64,000 nucleotides of DNA from Methylothermaceae bacteria B42 (GCA_001566965.1 LSNW01000005.1:1-64000), one strand, 5' to 3'; counted from the first letter of the stretch, positions 16,934 to 26,320 are shown. The notes: generated from the sequence alone by a model not told the origin. Numbers and translations are program-made.

Positions 16934-17973
16934 TTCCAGCCCGCCAATTCCAGACAATTCTACTGGATTGGTATGACAAGAATGGACGCAAAGGCCTGCC
17001 CTGGCAACACAATCCGACACCTTACCGGGTTTGGGTGTCGGAAATCATGCTCCAGCAAACCCAGGTGGCCACGGTCATCCCCTATTACCTGCGTTTTATG
17101 GATGCTTTTCCAGAAGTGCAAAGCTTGGCGTCTGCCGATCTGGACGAAGTCTTGCCCCTGTGGGCAGGCCTGGGTTACTACACCCGCGCCCGCAATCTCC
17201 ACCGTGCCGCGCAAAAGATTGTCGCAGATTTTGATGGCCGATTCCCTGAAACCCCAGAGCAACTCTCCACCCTGCCCGGCATTGGCCATTCAACCGCGGG
17301 CGCCATCATTAACCTGGCATTCAACCGGCCAGCCCCCATGCTGGATGGTAATGTAAAACGCTTGTGGACCCGCCTTCACGGTATCGAAACCTGGCCTGGG
17401 GAATCAACCACCGAAAAACAGTTGTGGCAACTGAGCGAGATATATCTGCCCCCAACCCGGTGCCGGGAATATACACAAGCTTTGATGGATTTTGGCGCAA
17501 CGCTCTGTACCCGCACTGGTCCACAATGCGACCCATGCCCTCTTAAAGACCATTGCCTGGCGTTTAAAAGCGGCAAAGTAGCCTCAATTCCAGCAAAAAA
17601 ACCAACCAGCCTAAAACCCATCAAAAAGAGTTACTGGTTGGTACTACACAATAATCAAAACCATTTCTTCCTGATCAAACGCCCTCCTTCTGGTATCTGG
17701 GGCGGCCTTTGGGCATTTCCCCAATGGGAATCCCGCCACGCATTGGAAAATCATTGCCAAAATACCGGCATTGACCCAAAAAAGATTCAATGGCTGAATA
17801 AACAACGACACACCTTCACCCACTTTCACTTGGATTTCACCCCTGCCGTCTATTCCAGCCCGCCATCGGTTCTTGAAATCAAGGAATCCACGGGACAATG
17901 GCATCGTTTTGATAATCCACACCTGGCGGCGCCCGCGCCGGTAAAAAAACTCATGCAAGCCCTACTCGTCTAG
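16930..17973 (+). CDS. mutY: A/G-specific adenine DNA glycosylase
   Basis: Removes adenine mispaired with 8-oxoguanine. Residues: catalytic Glu38 (WVSEIMLQQTQVATV), helix-hairpin-helix LPGIGHSTAGAI (115-126), catalytic Asp139 (LDGNVKR), [4Fe-4S] ligands Cys193, Cys200, Cys203 and Cys209, and a C-terminal NUDIX-like 8-oxoG recognition domain (about 235-345). The length of 347 is typical. The ATG overlaps the asmA stop. YggX, which protects Fe-S clusters, is encoded 64 bases downstream, the normal mutY-yggX order. Confidence 0.95.
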   Translation: MIPARQFQTILLDWYDKNGRKGLPWQHNPTPYRVWVSEIMLQQTQVATVIPYYLRFMDAFPEVQSLASADLDEVLPLWAGLGYYTRARNLHRAAQKIVADFDGRFPETPEQLSTLPGIGHSTAGAIINLAFNRPAPMLDGNVKRLWTRLHGIETWPGESTTEKQLWQLSEIYLPPTRCREYTQALMDFGATLCTRTGPQCDPCPLKDHCLAFKSGKVASIPAKKPTSLKPIKKSYWLVLHNNQNHFFLIKRPPSGIWGGLWAFPQWESRHALENHCQNTGIDPKKIQWLNKQRHTFTHFHLDFTPAVYSSPPSVLEIKESTGQWHRFDNPHLAAPAPVKKLMQALLV

Positions 17974-18037
17974 GCTGCCAGACACGTGTGATAAAATGAT
18001 CAGACTAAAAACGACGGACTATCTGAGGCAATCCTAA

Positions 18038-18325
18038 ATGGCACGCATCATCAAATGTGCAAAACTCGGCATCGAAGCAGAAGGATTGGACGCTCCACCC
18101 TTCCCGGGAGAGGAAGGTAAAAGAATATACCAACACATCTCCAAACAGGCCTGGCAAGAATGGCTGAATTTTCAGACCATGCTCATTAACGAGCACCGAC
18201 TCACGGTTTTCGAACCCGAAGCCAAAGCCTTCCTTGCCCAAGAACGGGAAAAATTCCTTTTCGGCTCAGGCGCAACCATGCCAGAAGGCTATGTTCCAGT
18301 GGCTGAGGACAAAGATCAATCTTGA
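18038..18325 (+). CDS. yggX: Probable Fe(2+)-trafficking protein YggX
   Basis: A 95-residue protein that protects Fe-S clusters from oxidative damage and may handle intracellular iron. Family features are [11 protein letters not shown] with Cys7, [19 protein letters not shown] and the final [12 protein letters not shown] at 18024-18027 is the ribosome-binding site. The stop codon lies within the -35 box of the tRNA-Phe promoter. Confidence 0.95.
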   Translation: MARIIKCAKLGIEAEGLDAPPFPGEEGKRIYQHISKQAWQEWLNFQTMLINEHRLTVFEPEAKAFLAQEREKFLFGSGATMPEGYVPVAEDKDQS

Positions 18326-18351
18326 CAGCCACCCCCAATCTTTAGTTTAAT
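18322..18351 (+). promoter_or_regulatory. Sigma-70 promoter of tRNA-Phe
   Basis: A consensus TTGACA (18322-18327) and TTTAAT (18346-18351) are separated by 18 bases. ACGCG follows the -10 box, a GC-rich discriminator typical of stringently controlled stable-RNA genes. The -35 box overlaps the yggX stop codon TGA. Confidence 0.75.
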
Positions 18352-18369
18352 ACGCGTTTTCCAATACAT

Positions 18370-18445
18370 GGCCAGGTAGCTCAGTCGGTAGAGCAGGGGA
18401 CTGAAAATCCCCGTGTCGGCAGTTCGATTCTGTCCCTGGCCACCA
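18370..18445 (+). tRNA. tRNA-Phe (anticodon GAA)
   Basis: A 76-nt cloverleaf. The acceptor stem is GGCCAGG / CCTGGCC, the D arm is GCTCAGTCGGTAGAGC, the anticodon arm is GGGGA-CTGAAAA-TCCCC with GAA, the T arm is GGCAG-TTCGATT-CTGTC, the discriminator is A and CCA is encoded. It closely resembles E. coli tRNA-Phe in the anticodon and D arms. Confidence 0.97.
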
Positions 18446-18456
18446 AATAATCAAAG

Positions 18457-18487
18457 CCCTGTTGGACTCACCCGATAGGGTTTTTTT
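18457..18487 (+). terminator. Rho-independent terminator of tRNA-Phe
   Basis: CCCTGTTGG (18457-18465) pairs with CCCGATAGGG (9-bp stem with two G-U pairs), followed by seven T (18481-18487), 12 bases after the tRNA 3' end. Confidence 0.8.
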
Positions 18488-18596
18488 ATTTGTGTAATAC
18501 AGGCACATATTGCGGTAAGGAAAGGGCGCAGGATTTAGTTTTTTCTTACATTGTGCTAAGGTTCATGGAATTTTGCATTGAACCTTTTACACACAT

Positions 18597-19355
18597 ATGT
18601 TGACAAAAATTTTTGCGGTTTTCGGCGTTCTTTTCATTACCGGCAGTGCTTACGCTGATGCGCTAAAACAAGCCATCAAAAAGGAAGAAGGCCTACTTTC
18701 CGATTCTGCCCGAAGTCAGAAAAAAATCGATCATTTGGATGATGCCAGCAGGCAAATGCTGGATGAGTACCGCCGTACCCTCAGGGAAATTGAGTCTCTC
18801 AAAACCTATACTCAACACTTACAAACGTTAATAAAATCCCAGCGTCAGGAAAAGGCGGAATTGGAAAGGCAAATCCATGAGATAGCAGTGGCTGAACGAG
18901 AAATTGTGCCATTGATGATTAAAATGGTGGAATCGCTGGACCAATTCATCAAACTGGATACGCCTTTCCTGCCAGAAGAACGTGGGCAACGAGTGGCGCA
19001 ACTCAAATCCTTGTTAAAATCCGCAGAAGTAAGCGATGCGGAAAAATTCCGCCGGATTCTGGAAGCCTTTCAAATCGAAAACGAATATGCCCGCACCATT
19101 GAAGCCTACCGCGCCGATTTAACCTTGGAAAACCAAACCCGGCCGGTGGATTTTTTAAGGGTGGGTAGAGTGGCATTGTTCTATCAAACCCTGGACGGTG
19201 AAACTTCGGGCTTCTGGAACCCTAAACAGCGACGTTGGGAGATTTTACCGGACAATTACCGCCGCCCTATCCGCAAGGGACTTCGCATTGCCCGCAAACA
19301 AGCCGCCCCGGATATTCTGACGCTACCCACCCCAACGCCGGAGACAAGTCGATGA
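18597..19355 (+). CDS. DUF3450 periplasmic protein of a TonB2-type system
   Basis: A 252-residue exported coiled-coil protein. A signal peptide (1-21, ending SAYADA) precedes a long coiled coil (about 28-105, rich in Glu, Gln, Lys and Arg) and a C-terminal globular part with FYQTLDGETSGFWN. This is the DUF3450 family, whose members sit first in TonB2/TtpC operons, for example in Vibrio. Its exact role in energy transfer is not defined. It overlaps the ttpC-like gene by four bases. No clear ribosome-binding site precedes the ATG at 18597. Confidence 0.8.
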   Translation: MLTKIFAVFGVLFITGSAYADALKQAIKKEEGLLSDSARSQKKIDHLDDASRQMLDEYRRTLREIESLKTYTQHLQTLIKSQRQEKAELERQIHEIAVAEREIVPLMIKMVESLDQFIKLDTPFLPEERGQRVAQLKSLLKSAEVSDAEKFRRILEAFQIENEYARTIEAYRADLTLENQTRPVDFLRVGRVALFYQTLDGETSGFWNPKQRRWEILPDNYRRPIRKGLRIARKQAAPDILTLPTPTPETSR

Positions 19356-20698
19356 ATTATCGCTGGTTGCTTTTATTGTTTTTGACTATTGCCAGTCCGC
19401 AATGGCTTGCAGCGGCGCCGGGTCCTTTGGATCAATTATTAGAGAAAGTCAAACAACAGCAACAAGAAGTCAGCCAACTGAACCGCGAACGGGAAGCGCG
19501 CTTCCGGGCAGAAAAGAGTCAGCAGCAAAGGCTTTTGGCTCAGGCCAAAGCGGAATTGGCCAGGCTGGAGAAACTAAGCAAGGCACTGAAAGCAGAATTT
19601 ACCGCCAACCAGGAAACCCTGGCCAAGTTGGAGGAGGAACTACAACAGAGCAGTGGCATACTGGGAGAAATCGTTGGCACGGTACGGCAGGCTGCTGGTG
19701 ACTTGCAGACCACGCTGAAAGAATCTCTGGTTTCCGCCCAGTTTCCCGGACGGGCTGAAAAATTGGCGCCCATCACCAACAGCAAGCGGCTGCCCACCTT
19801 AGAGCAACTGGAATCCCTATGGTATCTCTACCAGCATGAGATGACCGAATCGGGCAAGGTTACCAAATTCAAAACCCAAATCCTGACTGCCGGTGGAGAA
19901 CCACAATCCAGCGAGGTCATTCGCGTTGGCGTCTTCAATGCGCTGGCGCAAGGTCAATATTTACGGTACTTACCAGAGACCGAAGGGCTTATTATGCTTC
20001 CACGCCAGCCTGAACGGCGGCTGCAAAAACTGGCTCATGGGTTTATGGACGCCACCGGGGATTACGCCCCTTTGGGCATTGATCCCACCCGCGGCGTACT
20101 GTTAAGCATGTTGATTAGCTCACCAACCGTCTGGGAACGCATTCAACAAGGCGGGCTCATTGGTTATATCATCCTGGCATTGGGCGCCATTGGTTTGCTG
20201 CTGGCGCTATGGCGCTTTATTGTGCTTAGCGGCATTGGCAAAAAGATAAACGTGCAATTGCAAGATCTGGACAATCCACGTGACGACAATCCCTTGGGCA
20301 GAGTGTTAATAGCGGGGCTGCAAGCCAAAAACTTGCCACCGGAAACCATGGAGAACTTGCTTGACGAGGCGATTTTGCGGGAAATTCCAGCCATTGAGCG
20401 CGGCATTTCCCTGGTCAAACTGATTACCGCTGTAGCGCCTCTGCTGGGTCTATTGGGAACGGTGACTGGGATGATTGAAACCTTTCAATCCATCAGTCTG
20501 TTTGGCACGGGCGATCCCAAGTTGATGGCCAGCGGCATCTCCCAGGCGTTGGTTACGACCATGCTGGGTTTAATTGTCGCCATTCCCTTGTTGTTTATTC
20601 ATTCGCTGCTGGCCAGCCGAAGCAAAACCCTGATCCAGATCCTGGAAGAACAAAGCGCCGGAGTTATCAGCGCTATTGTGGAAAAACGCGCCGCTTAA
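19352..20698 (+). CDS. ttpC: TtpC-like MotA/TolQ/ExbB proton-channel protein with periplasmic extension
   Basis: A 448-residue protein with a signal peptide (about 1-22), a periplasmic coiled coil (28-105), a beta-rich segment (about 150-240), and a C-terminal ExbB-like channel. The channel's membrane helices are near GLIGYIILALGAIGLLLALW, LITAVAPLLGLLGTVTGMIE and ALVTTMLGLIVAIPLLF. This architecture is that of TtpC, which connects the TonB2 complex in Vibrio. The start at 19352 is chosen for the signal peptide and the ATGA overlap with the DUF3450 gene; a longer frame from 19235 is not credible. Confidence 0.87.
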   Translation: MNYRWLLLLFLTIASPQWLAAAPGPLDQLLEKVKQQQQEVSQLNREREARFRAEKSQQQRLLAQAKAELARLEKLSKALKAEFTANQETLAKLEEELQQSSGILGEIVGTVRQAAGDLQTTLKESLVSAQFPGRAEKLAPITNSKRLPTLEQLESLWYLYQHEMTESGKVTKFKTQILTAGGEPQSSEVIRVGVFNALAQGQYLRYLPETEGLIMLPRQPERRLQKLAHGFMDATGDYAPLGIDPTRGVLLSMLISSPTVWERIQQGGLIGYIILALGAIGLLLALWRFIVLSGIGKKINVQLQDLDNPRDDNPLGRVLIAGLQAKNLPPETMENLLDEAILREIPAIERGISLVKLITAVAPLLGLLGTVTGMIETFQSISLFGTGDPKLMASGISQALVTTMLGLIVAIPLLFIHSLLASRSKTLIQILEEQSAGVISAIVEKRAA

Positions 20699-20701
20699 AC
20701 C

Positions 20702-21214
20702 ATGCTACTGTTGGAATCCATTGAAGACTTTCTGGCCCTTGGGGGGCCTGTCATCCAATACATTCTATTGCTCTCCGTTGTGCTTTGGACCCTAGTCACG
20801 GAAAGATTTCTGTTTTTCCGCTGGGTCTATCCGAACCTTCGTGATCAGTGGCTGAATCAGTGGTCCCAGCGTCAGGAAAAGCATTCTTGGTATGCTCATA
20901 AAATTCGCGAGGCAATGATCTCGAAAGCCCGCCAGCAACTGGGTAAAACGCTTTTGCTCATCAAGGCCCTGGTAGGTTTGTGTCCTTTGCTGGGTCTACT
21001 AGGAACCGTCACCGGCATGATTCACATGTTTGACGCCATGGCCGTCTTTGGCAGCGGCAACGCCCGCGCCATGGCCACCCATATCTCCCACGCCACCCTA
21101 CCCACTATGGCTGGGATGACAGTTGCGATTGCAGGACTGTATTTCACCCAACGGATTCAGCAACGAGTGGAAGAAGAAACCCGCCACCTCACCGACATGC
21201 TCCATTTCGACTAA
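20702..21214 (+). CDS. exbB: ExbB-like MotA/TolQ/ExbB proton-channel subunit
   Basis: A 170-residue inner-membrane protein with three membrane helices (about 15-38, 85-108 and 128-150) and the family motif CPLLGLLGTVTGMIHMFDAM. With ExbD it forms the proton channel that drives TonB. Its third helix region (TLPTMAGMTVAIAGLYF) is typical. It follows the TtpC-like gene after three bases, so the cassette has two ExbB-family proteins, as in the Vibrio TonB2 cluster. Confidence 0.92.
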   Translation: MLLLESIEDFLALGGPVIQYILLLSVVLWTLVTERFLFFRWVYPNLRDQWLNQWSQRQEKHSWYAHKIREAMISKARQQLGKTLLLIKALVGLCPLLGLLGTVTGMIHMFDAMAVFGSGNARAMATHISHATLPTMAGMTVAIAGLYFTQRIQQRVEEETRHLTDMLHFD

Positions 21215-21218
21215 GCCC

Positions 21219-21632
21219 ATGAAACGACGATTTTCCCGCAGCGACGATCAAGAAACCGGTGAAATCAACCTGACGCCCATGTTGGACATTGTGTTCATCA
21301 TGTTGATTTTCTTTATCGTCACCACCTCTTTTGTCAAAGAAGCCGGCATCGAAGTCAACCGTCCCAGCGCCCAGACCGCCCAGCGTAAGGAACGGGGGAA
21401 TATCGTCATCGCCATCAAGCCCAATGGTGAAATTTGGATTGACAAAAGGCCGGTGGATATCCGCTCTGTACGGGCAGTGGTTGCCCGGCTGCGGGCTGAA
21501 AATCCCTTGGGAACCGTGATCATTGCCGCGGACCGCGACGCCAAAGTCAACATCTTGACCCGGGTGATGGACCAGGTACGCCTGGCAGGGGTTACCGACA
21601 TGGCCATCGCCGCAACCGCACAGGCCCAATGA
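21219..21632 (+). CDS. exbD: ExbD/TolR-family biopolymer transport protein
   Basis: A 137-residue protein with one N-terminal membrane helix (MLDIVFIMLIFFIVTTSFV) carrying the essential proton-pathway Asp in LTPMLDIVFI, and a periplasmic domain from about residue 45. The ATG at 21219 is chosen because it matches family N termini (RRFSRSDDQETGEINLTPM). It follows exbB by four bases and overlaps tonB by four. Confidence 0.92.
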   Translation: MKRRFSRSDDQETGEINLTPMLDIVFIMLIFFIVTTSFVKEAGIEVNRPSAQTAQRKERGNIVIAIKPNGEIWIDKRPVDIRSVRAVVARLRAENPLGTVIIAADRDAKVNILTRVMDQVRLAGVTDMAIAATAQAQ

Positions 21633-22267
21633 ACATCCGCTTGTGGCTTACTGCCTCGGCCACCGGGTTGCTCGTTTCCCTGGGACTTTTTTGGCTGATG
21701 CAGCTGATGATTTCTACTGAGAACCTAAAGCTGCCAGAAACCGAGCCTATCCGGATGGTGGATTTCGTGCGCTTGAAACCACAACCCAAACTGCCCCCAC
21801 CTACCCGAAGAGAACCGCCCAAACCGCCGGAAAAAGAACCGCCGCCCCCTAAAATACCCTTGACCACGCCTCGACAAGTGGCAACACAAGCACCAGACAT
21901 TGATTTACCCCCATTGGATATCCCGCTCAATAGCGAACGACTCACCAGTTCATTGACTGTGGGAGTTGCTCCCGGACCTGGGCTTCAACCCAGCGCCAAT
22001 CTGATCCCATTGGTTAGAGTCCCACCTCGCTACCCCGTAAGGGCCCAGATGCGCAAAATCGAAGGTTGGGTCAAGATTGAATTTACCATTACCGAAGATG
22101 GCTCGGTTAAAGATGCCAGAGTCGTGGAAGCTCATCCCAAGGGCGTATTTGAGCACGCCGCTTTGCAAGCCATCCAGCGATGGAAATTCAAGCCCAAGGA
22201 AATTGATGGCCAAAAAGTTCCCCAAAGGGCGGTACAGGTTTTGGAATTCAAGCTGCGCCGGCGATGA
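21629..22267 (+). CDS. tonB: TonB-family energy transducer
   Basis: A 212-residue TonB2-type protein. One membrane helix lies near 8-30, a short Pro/Lys/Glu-rich spacer follows (about 50-76, PTRREPPKPPEKEPPPPK), and the C-terminal TonB domain begins near PLVRVPPRYPVRAQMRKIEGWV and ends WKFKPKEIDGQKVPQRAVQVLEF. It transmits proton-motive force to outer-membrane receptors. The spacer is short compared with TonB1, as in TonB2. It overlaps both neighbours by four bases. Confidence 0.92.
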   Translation: MNIRLWLTASATGLLVSLGLFWLMQLMISTENLKLPETEPIRMVDFVRLKPQPKLPPPTRREPPKPPEKEPPPPKIPLTTPRQVATQAPDIDLPPLDIPLNSERLTSSLTVGVAPGPGLQPSANLIPLVRVPPRYPVRAQMRKIEGWVKIEFTITEDGSVKDARVVEAHPKGVFEHAALQAIQRWKFKPKEIDGQKVPQRAVQVLEFKLRRR

Positions 22268-23460
22268 TGAGACTTACCCGATTATTTCTGCTGTTGATCC
22301 TGACCACTACCTCTGGATGGCCGGTTCACGCGGCTACCGTTTCTCCCCAGACTTTCAATACTCTCAAAAAGGCCGAACAGCTTCTCGATAAAAAAGCCTA
22401 CGGGAAGGCCATTGCGATTTTGCAAGCCCGGTTGAACAAGGTGGGTAAGAAACCCTTGGAACAGGCGTTAATCCTCAGAGCGCTTGCTTCTGCCCATGCT
22501 GCCAAAGGCAATTACCAGAGCGCCATCCCCTTATTGGAAAGAGCATTGGCAACCAATGCCCTGACCGATACCCAAAAGCGCCAAGCCCTGAGAATGCTCG
22601 GGCAACTATATCTAGCACAAAACCAACCGGCAAAGGCCGTAAAAACCCTGGAATCCTGGCTGAAAACCGCTCCCAAAATAGAGCCGGAAGATTACCTGCT
22701 CTTGGCCCATGCTTACACACAACTGAAACGTTACCGCCCGGCTCTCAAATATATCAACCAGGCAATCGCCCAAACTTCCAAGCCCAAAGAATCCTGGATT
22801 CAATTGCGGCTCAGCCTTAATTACTATTTGAAAAACTATTCGGCGGCCATTCAGGATTTGCACCGTCTGATCCGAATGAAACCCAACCACAAACCTTACT
22901 GGGAGCAATTGACCGCGCTCTATCAATTATCCAGGAAACCCATCACGGCGGCTGCAGTAGTTGAACTACAAGTATTAGTGGATATGTTGACGAAGGAAAA
23001 GGAGATCCTGCAAGGCATACAACTGCTCCGGGCCATCCATGTCCCTTACCTTGCCGGCCGAAGATTACAGCAGGAAATGACGAAAGGGCGGGTAAAGAAG
23101 ACGCTAAAAAATCTAAACCTGCTCGCTTCATGCTGGACTGAAGCCAGGGAATTCAAAAAGGCGCTGCAAGTTTTGGAACGCACTGCCGCTTTAAGCGCCG
23201 ATGGAAAAATACATTTCCGTCTCGGGCAATTGTATATAGAGCAAGAGCAGTGGCAAAAAGCGGCCCAGGCGCTTCGCTCGGCATTAAAGAAAGGCGGGCT
23301 TAAATCACCGGGCAAGGCATGGCTGCTTCTGGGTAGTGTGCTGTACGAAATGAAAAAGACGACCCAAGCAATCCAGGCTTTCAAAAAAGCCTTGCAATAC
23401 AAACGAACCCGTCAATCCGCCCAGCAGTGGTTGGCTTTTCTCAGCCAAAAAGCCGCATGA
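22264..23460 (+). CDS. Periplasmic TPR-repeat protein of the TonB cassette
   Basis: A 398-residue protein with a signal peptide (about 1-24, WPVHAAT) and at least five tetratricopeptide repeats, for example 35-150 (AYGKAIAILQARLNKV, NYQSAIPLLERALATN) and 310-395 (EWKKAAQALRSAL-like and TTQAIQAFKKALQYKRT). A TPR protein closes the TonB2/TtpC operon of Vibrio too, and may scaffold the complex. It overlaps tonB and trmB by four bases each. Confidence 0.85.
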   Translation: MMRLTRLFLLLILTTTSGWPVHAATVSPQTFNTLKKAEQLLDKKAYGKAIAILQARLNKVGKKPLEQALILRALASAHAAKGNYQSAIPLLERALATNALTDTQKRQALRMLGQLYLAQNQPAKAVKTLESWLKTAPKIEPEDYLLLAHAYTQLKRYRPALKYINQAIAQTSKPKESWIQLRLSLNYYLKNYSAAIQDLHRLIRMKPNHKPYWEQLTALYQLSRKPITAAAVVELQVLVDMLTKEKEILQGIQLLRAIHVPYLAGRRLQQEMTKGRVKKTLKNLNLLASCWTEAREFKKALQVLERTAALSADGKIHFRLGQLYIEQEQWQKAAQALRSALKKGGLKSPGKAWLLLGSVLYEMKKTTQAIQAFKKALQYKRTRQSAQQWLAFLSQKAA

Positions 23461-24125
23461 CAGCAGACGTCCGTAGAAGAATCCGCAGTTTCGTGCGCCG
23501 GGAAGGCCGATTTACGCCAGCGCAACAACGGGCTTTGGACACCTTATGGCCAGATTACGGCTTGCATGTTGACAACAGCCTGCAACCGGAAAGGATTTTC
23601 GGCCGCAACGCACCATTAATTCTGGAAATCGGCTTTGGTAATGGGGAAAGCTTGATTGAAATGGCCTCAAGTCGGCCGGATCTGGATTTTATTGGTATTG
23701 AAGTGCATCGGCCCGGGGTTGGCCGGTTGCTGTTGGCATTGGAAGCCCAAGCACTAAAAAACGTCAAAGTCTATTGCGCCGATGCGGTGGAGGTTTTGGA
23801 AAAATGCATTCCCGATGCTTCCCTCCAACGGGTGAATATCTTCTTTCCCGATCCCTGGCATAAGAAAAAACATCACAAACGCCGACTCATCCAACCCGCC
23901 TTTATTCAAAGGCTGGAAAATAAGATCGAACCAGGTGGGATACTCCACATCGCTACTGACTGGCCGGATTATGCCCGACACATTGAAGAAACATTAGCCC
24001 TTCAGCCTGCATTTTCCCCCATGGATCCTTCTAATATCACCCCACCCCGGCCCTTAACCAAATATGAGTGGCGGGGGCAGCGTTTGGGGCATCCTATTAC
24101 AGATTTGGCCTATCTTCGCCGTTAG
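23457..24125 (+). CDS. trmB: tRNA (guanine-46-N7)-methyltransferase
   Basis: Methylates G46 in the tRNA variable loop using S-adenosylmethionine. The 222-residue protein has the SAM motif LEIGFGNGESLIEMA, IGIEVHRPGV, the catalytic VNIFFPDPWHKKKHHKRRL and HIATDW. The start at 23457 is chosen for its ATGA overlap with the TPR gene; an in-frame ATG at 23427 lies inside that gene. The last four bases overlap the convergent dynamin-like gene. Confidence 0.95.
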   Translation: MTADVRRRIRSFVRREGRFTPAQQRALDTLWPDYGLHVDNSLQPERIFGRNAPLILEIGFGNGESLIEMASSRPDLDFIGIEVHRPGVGRLLLALEAQALKNVKVYCADAVEVLEKCIPDASLQRVNIFFPDPWHKKKHHKRRLIQPAFIQRLENKIEPGGILHIATDWPDYARHIEETLALQPAFSPMDPSNITPPRPLTKYEWRGQRLGHPITDLAYLRR

Positions 24126-26101
24126 GAAGCCATGGCCTCGGCGGAAGAACCACTGCTGGTGGTTTCGTCCGGCAGGCCTTTCTTGCCTTCGATCATGGCG
24201 ACAATGCGCTCCAGATCGCGCTGCTGGGCTAGCAGTGGCGCCAATTCCCGCTCCAGTTTTTCAATTTCCACTTCCATGGATTCCTTGGATTGATTGACCT
24301 TGCGCAATACCGCCAGACGCTGCTCAATCATCTTCTTGTGTTCTTTGATTTGATGCACCAAGGGCGACAATGCCATGGCGCTCCAATCGGCAGTTTCCTT
24401 GTGAACTTTGTGGAGGAGCTTACGGGACTTGGCCAAAACCGCATTGTAGAGCTTCTGGATCACCAAATGCTGTTCCATCAAGGTGGAAGACATGCTGGTG
24501 CGGAAATTCTCGCCTTCCGAAAACAAATCTTCCAAAGTCACTTGATAATCTTTGATGGAAAATTCCGGCGGCTTCACATCGCCATAACCATGCTCTTTGT
24601 CGAAGGTATGATAGATTTTTTTGACCAGGGTTTGGGTGTCTTCCACCACCTGGACGCCTTCGCTCAAAACCGCGTTAAGATCATCAAAAACGGCTTTCAT
24701 CGCCTGTTTCATGCCATAGGTGGTAAAGCTCGCCTCCATGGCCTTGGTGTGCTTTTTGATGATCTGGTCAATCCGTTTGGGTGAAAGGGTATCGAGCATC
24801 CGTTTGGCTTGCATGGTAAAAACCCGGCGGCTGGCCTGAAAGCTGTCCACGCTTTGCAAATACTGGCTTTGCTGCTGACGGGTTTCATCCATCAACTGCT
24901 CGGTCATCGCCTCGTTTTTGACGTCCATGTTGCGCAGTTCTTCCAGCTGTTTGCGCAATTGCTCTGCTTCGGAGCGGACGACGCTCAGGGATTCCCCCAC
25001 TAGATGGCCTACCCCTTGGGTTACCGATTGGCGCATAATTTCCCGGCGCCCTTCCAGCACATCCTTGGATAAATAATTCTCCAGGTTATGCAGACGGCTT
25101 TTTTCCAGCAAGTTTCTATCGTTTTTCACCTTTGCCAGTAACGCCTGTTTGGCGGATAAAGGAAAGATGGATTTTTCATCGACTTTTAATATCTTCGCCG
25201 TCGCCGATACTTGGGAGTGGATTGACTTTTCAATATCTGGGTCGCTTTGGATATCATCCCACAGGGTATCAATCTTATTCATAACCACTGCCACGTGACG
25301 CTGATCTGAACCATCCAAACCGCGAACGTGGTTTTGCCACATATCCATGTCGCTCTTGGTCACCCCGGTATCGGCAGCCAACACAAACAGAACAGCCTGG
25401 GCACTAGGCAGCATGCTGAGGGTCAATTCAGGCTCTGAACCCAAGGCGTTCAAACCGGGCGTATCCAAAATCACCAACCCTTCCTGGAGAAGCGGATGGG
25501 GGAAGCTGATAATGGCGTGGCGCCAGCAGGGGATTTCCACGCTTTCCGGCTCGATATCGCCATGATTCATATCCTCGTGATACAAACCCAAGCGCTTGGC
25601 TTCTTCGAGAGGGACCCGCTTGACCGCCACCAATTCTTGAAAAGCTTCCTGCATTTGTATGGGAGAGCTTGGGTCCAGATCAATTTGCAACCAGTTGTCT
25701 TGCTTCTCTTTATACTCGCTCATGGAAGCGCTATCGAGACGACTCTCAATGGCCAACAGCCGGATGTAGCTGCCTTTTTCTTGATCGTAGAAAATCTCGG
25801 TCGGGCACATGGTGGTTCGGCCAGGCGTGGAAGGCAATAAGCGCACACCTGTCTCGGAAAAGAACAACGCGTTAATCAACTCGGTCTTGCCGCGTGAGAA
25901 CTCTGCTACAAAGGCAATGGTCATTCTCTCGGTTTCGAGATTCTGACGCATTCCAAGCAGGACCTCCTCGACTTCAGTGGTACTGAGGTCGTACTTTTTG
26001 AGCCAAGCACGGTATTGTTCTATCGCCTCCACCAGGCGGTTTTTCCATTGGCCATAGGCTTGCAGCTGTTGCTGAAATTGCATCGTACTCATCTCCGGCA
26101 T
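24122..26101 (-). CDS. Dynamin-family GTPase (bacterial dynamin-like protein)
   Basis: A 659-residue large GTPase. G1 is AEFSRGKTE (66-74), G3 is DTPGLNAL (213-220) and G4 is NKID (275-278). Long helical regions follow (about 360-410, 480-560 and 600-650), typical of a dynamin stalk. Bacterial dynamins act on membranes. The C-terminal coil ends in a Ser-rich tail. Better ribosome-binding-site spacing is seen for Met7 (26083) than for Met1. It is monocistronic, with a 219-bp upstream gap before yggT. Confidence 0.87.
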   Translation of the reverse strand: MPEMSTMQFQQQLQAYGQWKNRLVEAIEQYRAWLKKYDLSTTEVEEVLLGMRQNLETERMTIAFVAEFSRGKTELINALFFSETGVRLLPSTPGRTTMCPTEIFYDQEKGSYIRLLAIESRLDSASMSEYKEKQDNWLQIDLDPSSPIQMQEAFQELVAVKRVPLEEAKRLGLYHEDMNHGDIEPESVEIPCWRHAIISFPHPLLQEGLVILDTPGLNALGSEPELTLSMLPSAQAVLFVLAADTGVTKSDMDMWQNHVRGLDGSDQRHVAVVMNKIDTLWDDIQSDPDIEKSIHSQVSATAKILKVDEKSIFPLSAKQALLAKVKNDRNLLEKSRLHNLENYLSKDVLEGRREIMRQSVTQGVGHLVGESLSVVRSEAEQLRKQLEELRNMDVKNEAMTEQLMDETRQQQSQYLQSVDSFQASRRVFTMQAKRMLDTLSPKRIDQIIKKHTKAMEASFTTYGMKQAMKAVFDDLNAVLSEGVQVVEDTQTLVKKIYHTFDKEHGYGDVKPPEFSIKDYQVTLEDLFSEGENFRTSMSSTLMEQHLVIQKLYNAVLAKSRKLLHKVHKETADWSAMALSPLVHQIKEHKKMIEQRLAVLRKVNQSKESMEVEIEKLERELAPLLAQQRDLERIVAMIEGKKGLPDETTSSGSSAEAMAS

Positions 26102-26320
26102 TTAAACTCAGGTTTGTGCAATATCCAAAAAGGTCTTACAGGAAGTGTAGCCGAAAAATCCGTGGTGTCCATGTCTGAGGCGACGCACAACACGACGTGT
26201 CTTTTCTGCTGATATGACGGTTTCAAGGGCCATTGGGGCGATTCACTACCTGTTGTTTCTTTTCCGTTTAAAAGTAGTTTAGTCCAGAATCTGAAAATTA
26301 CCCCTAACACAATCCCACAT

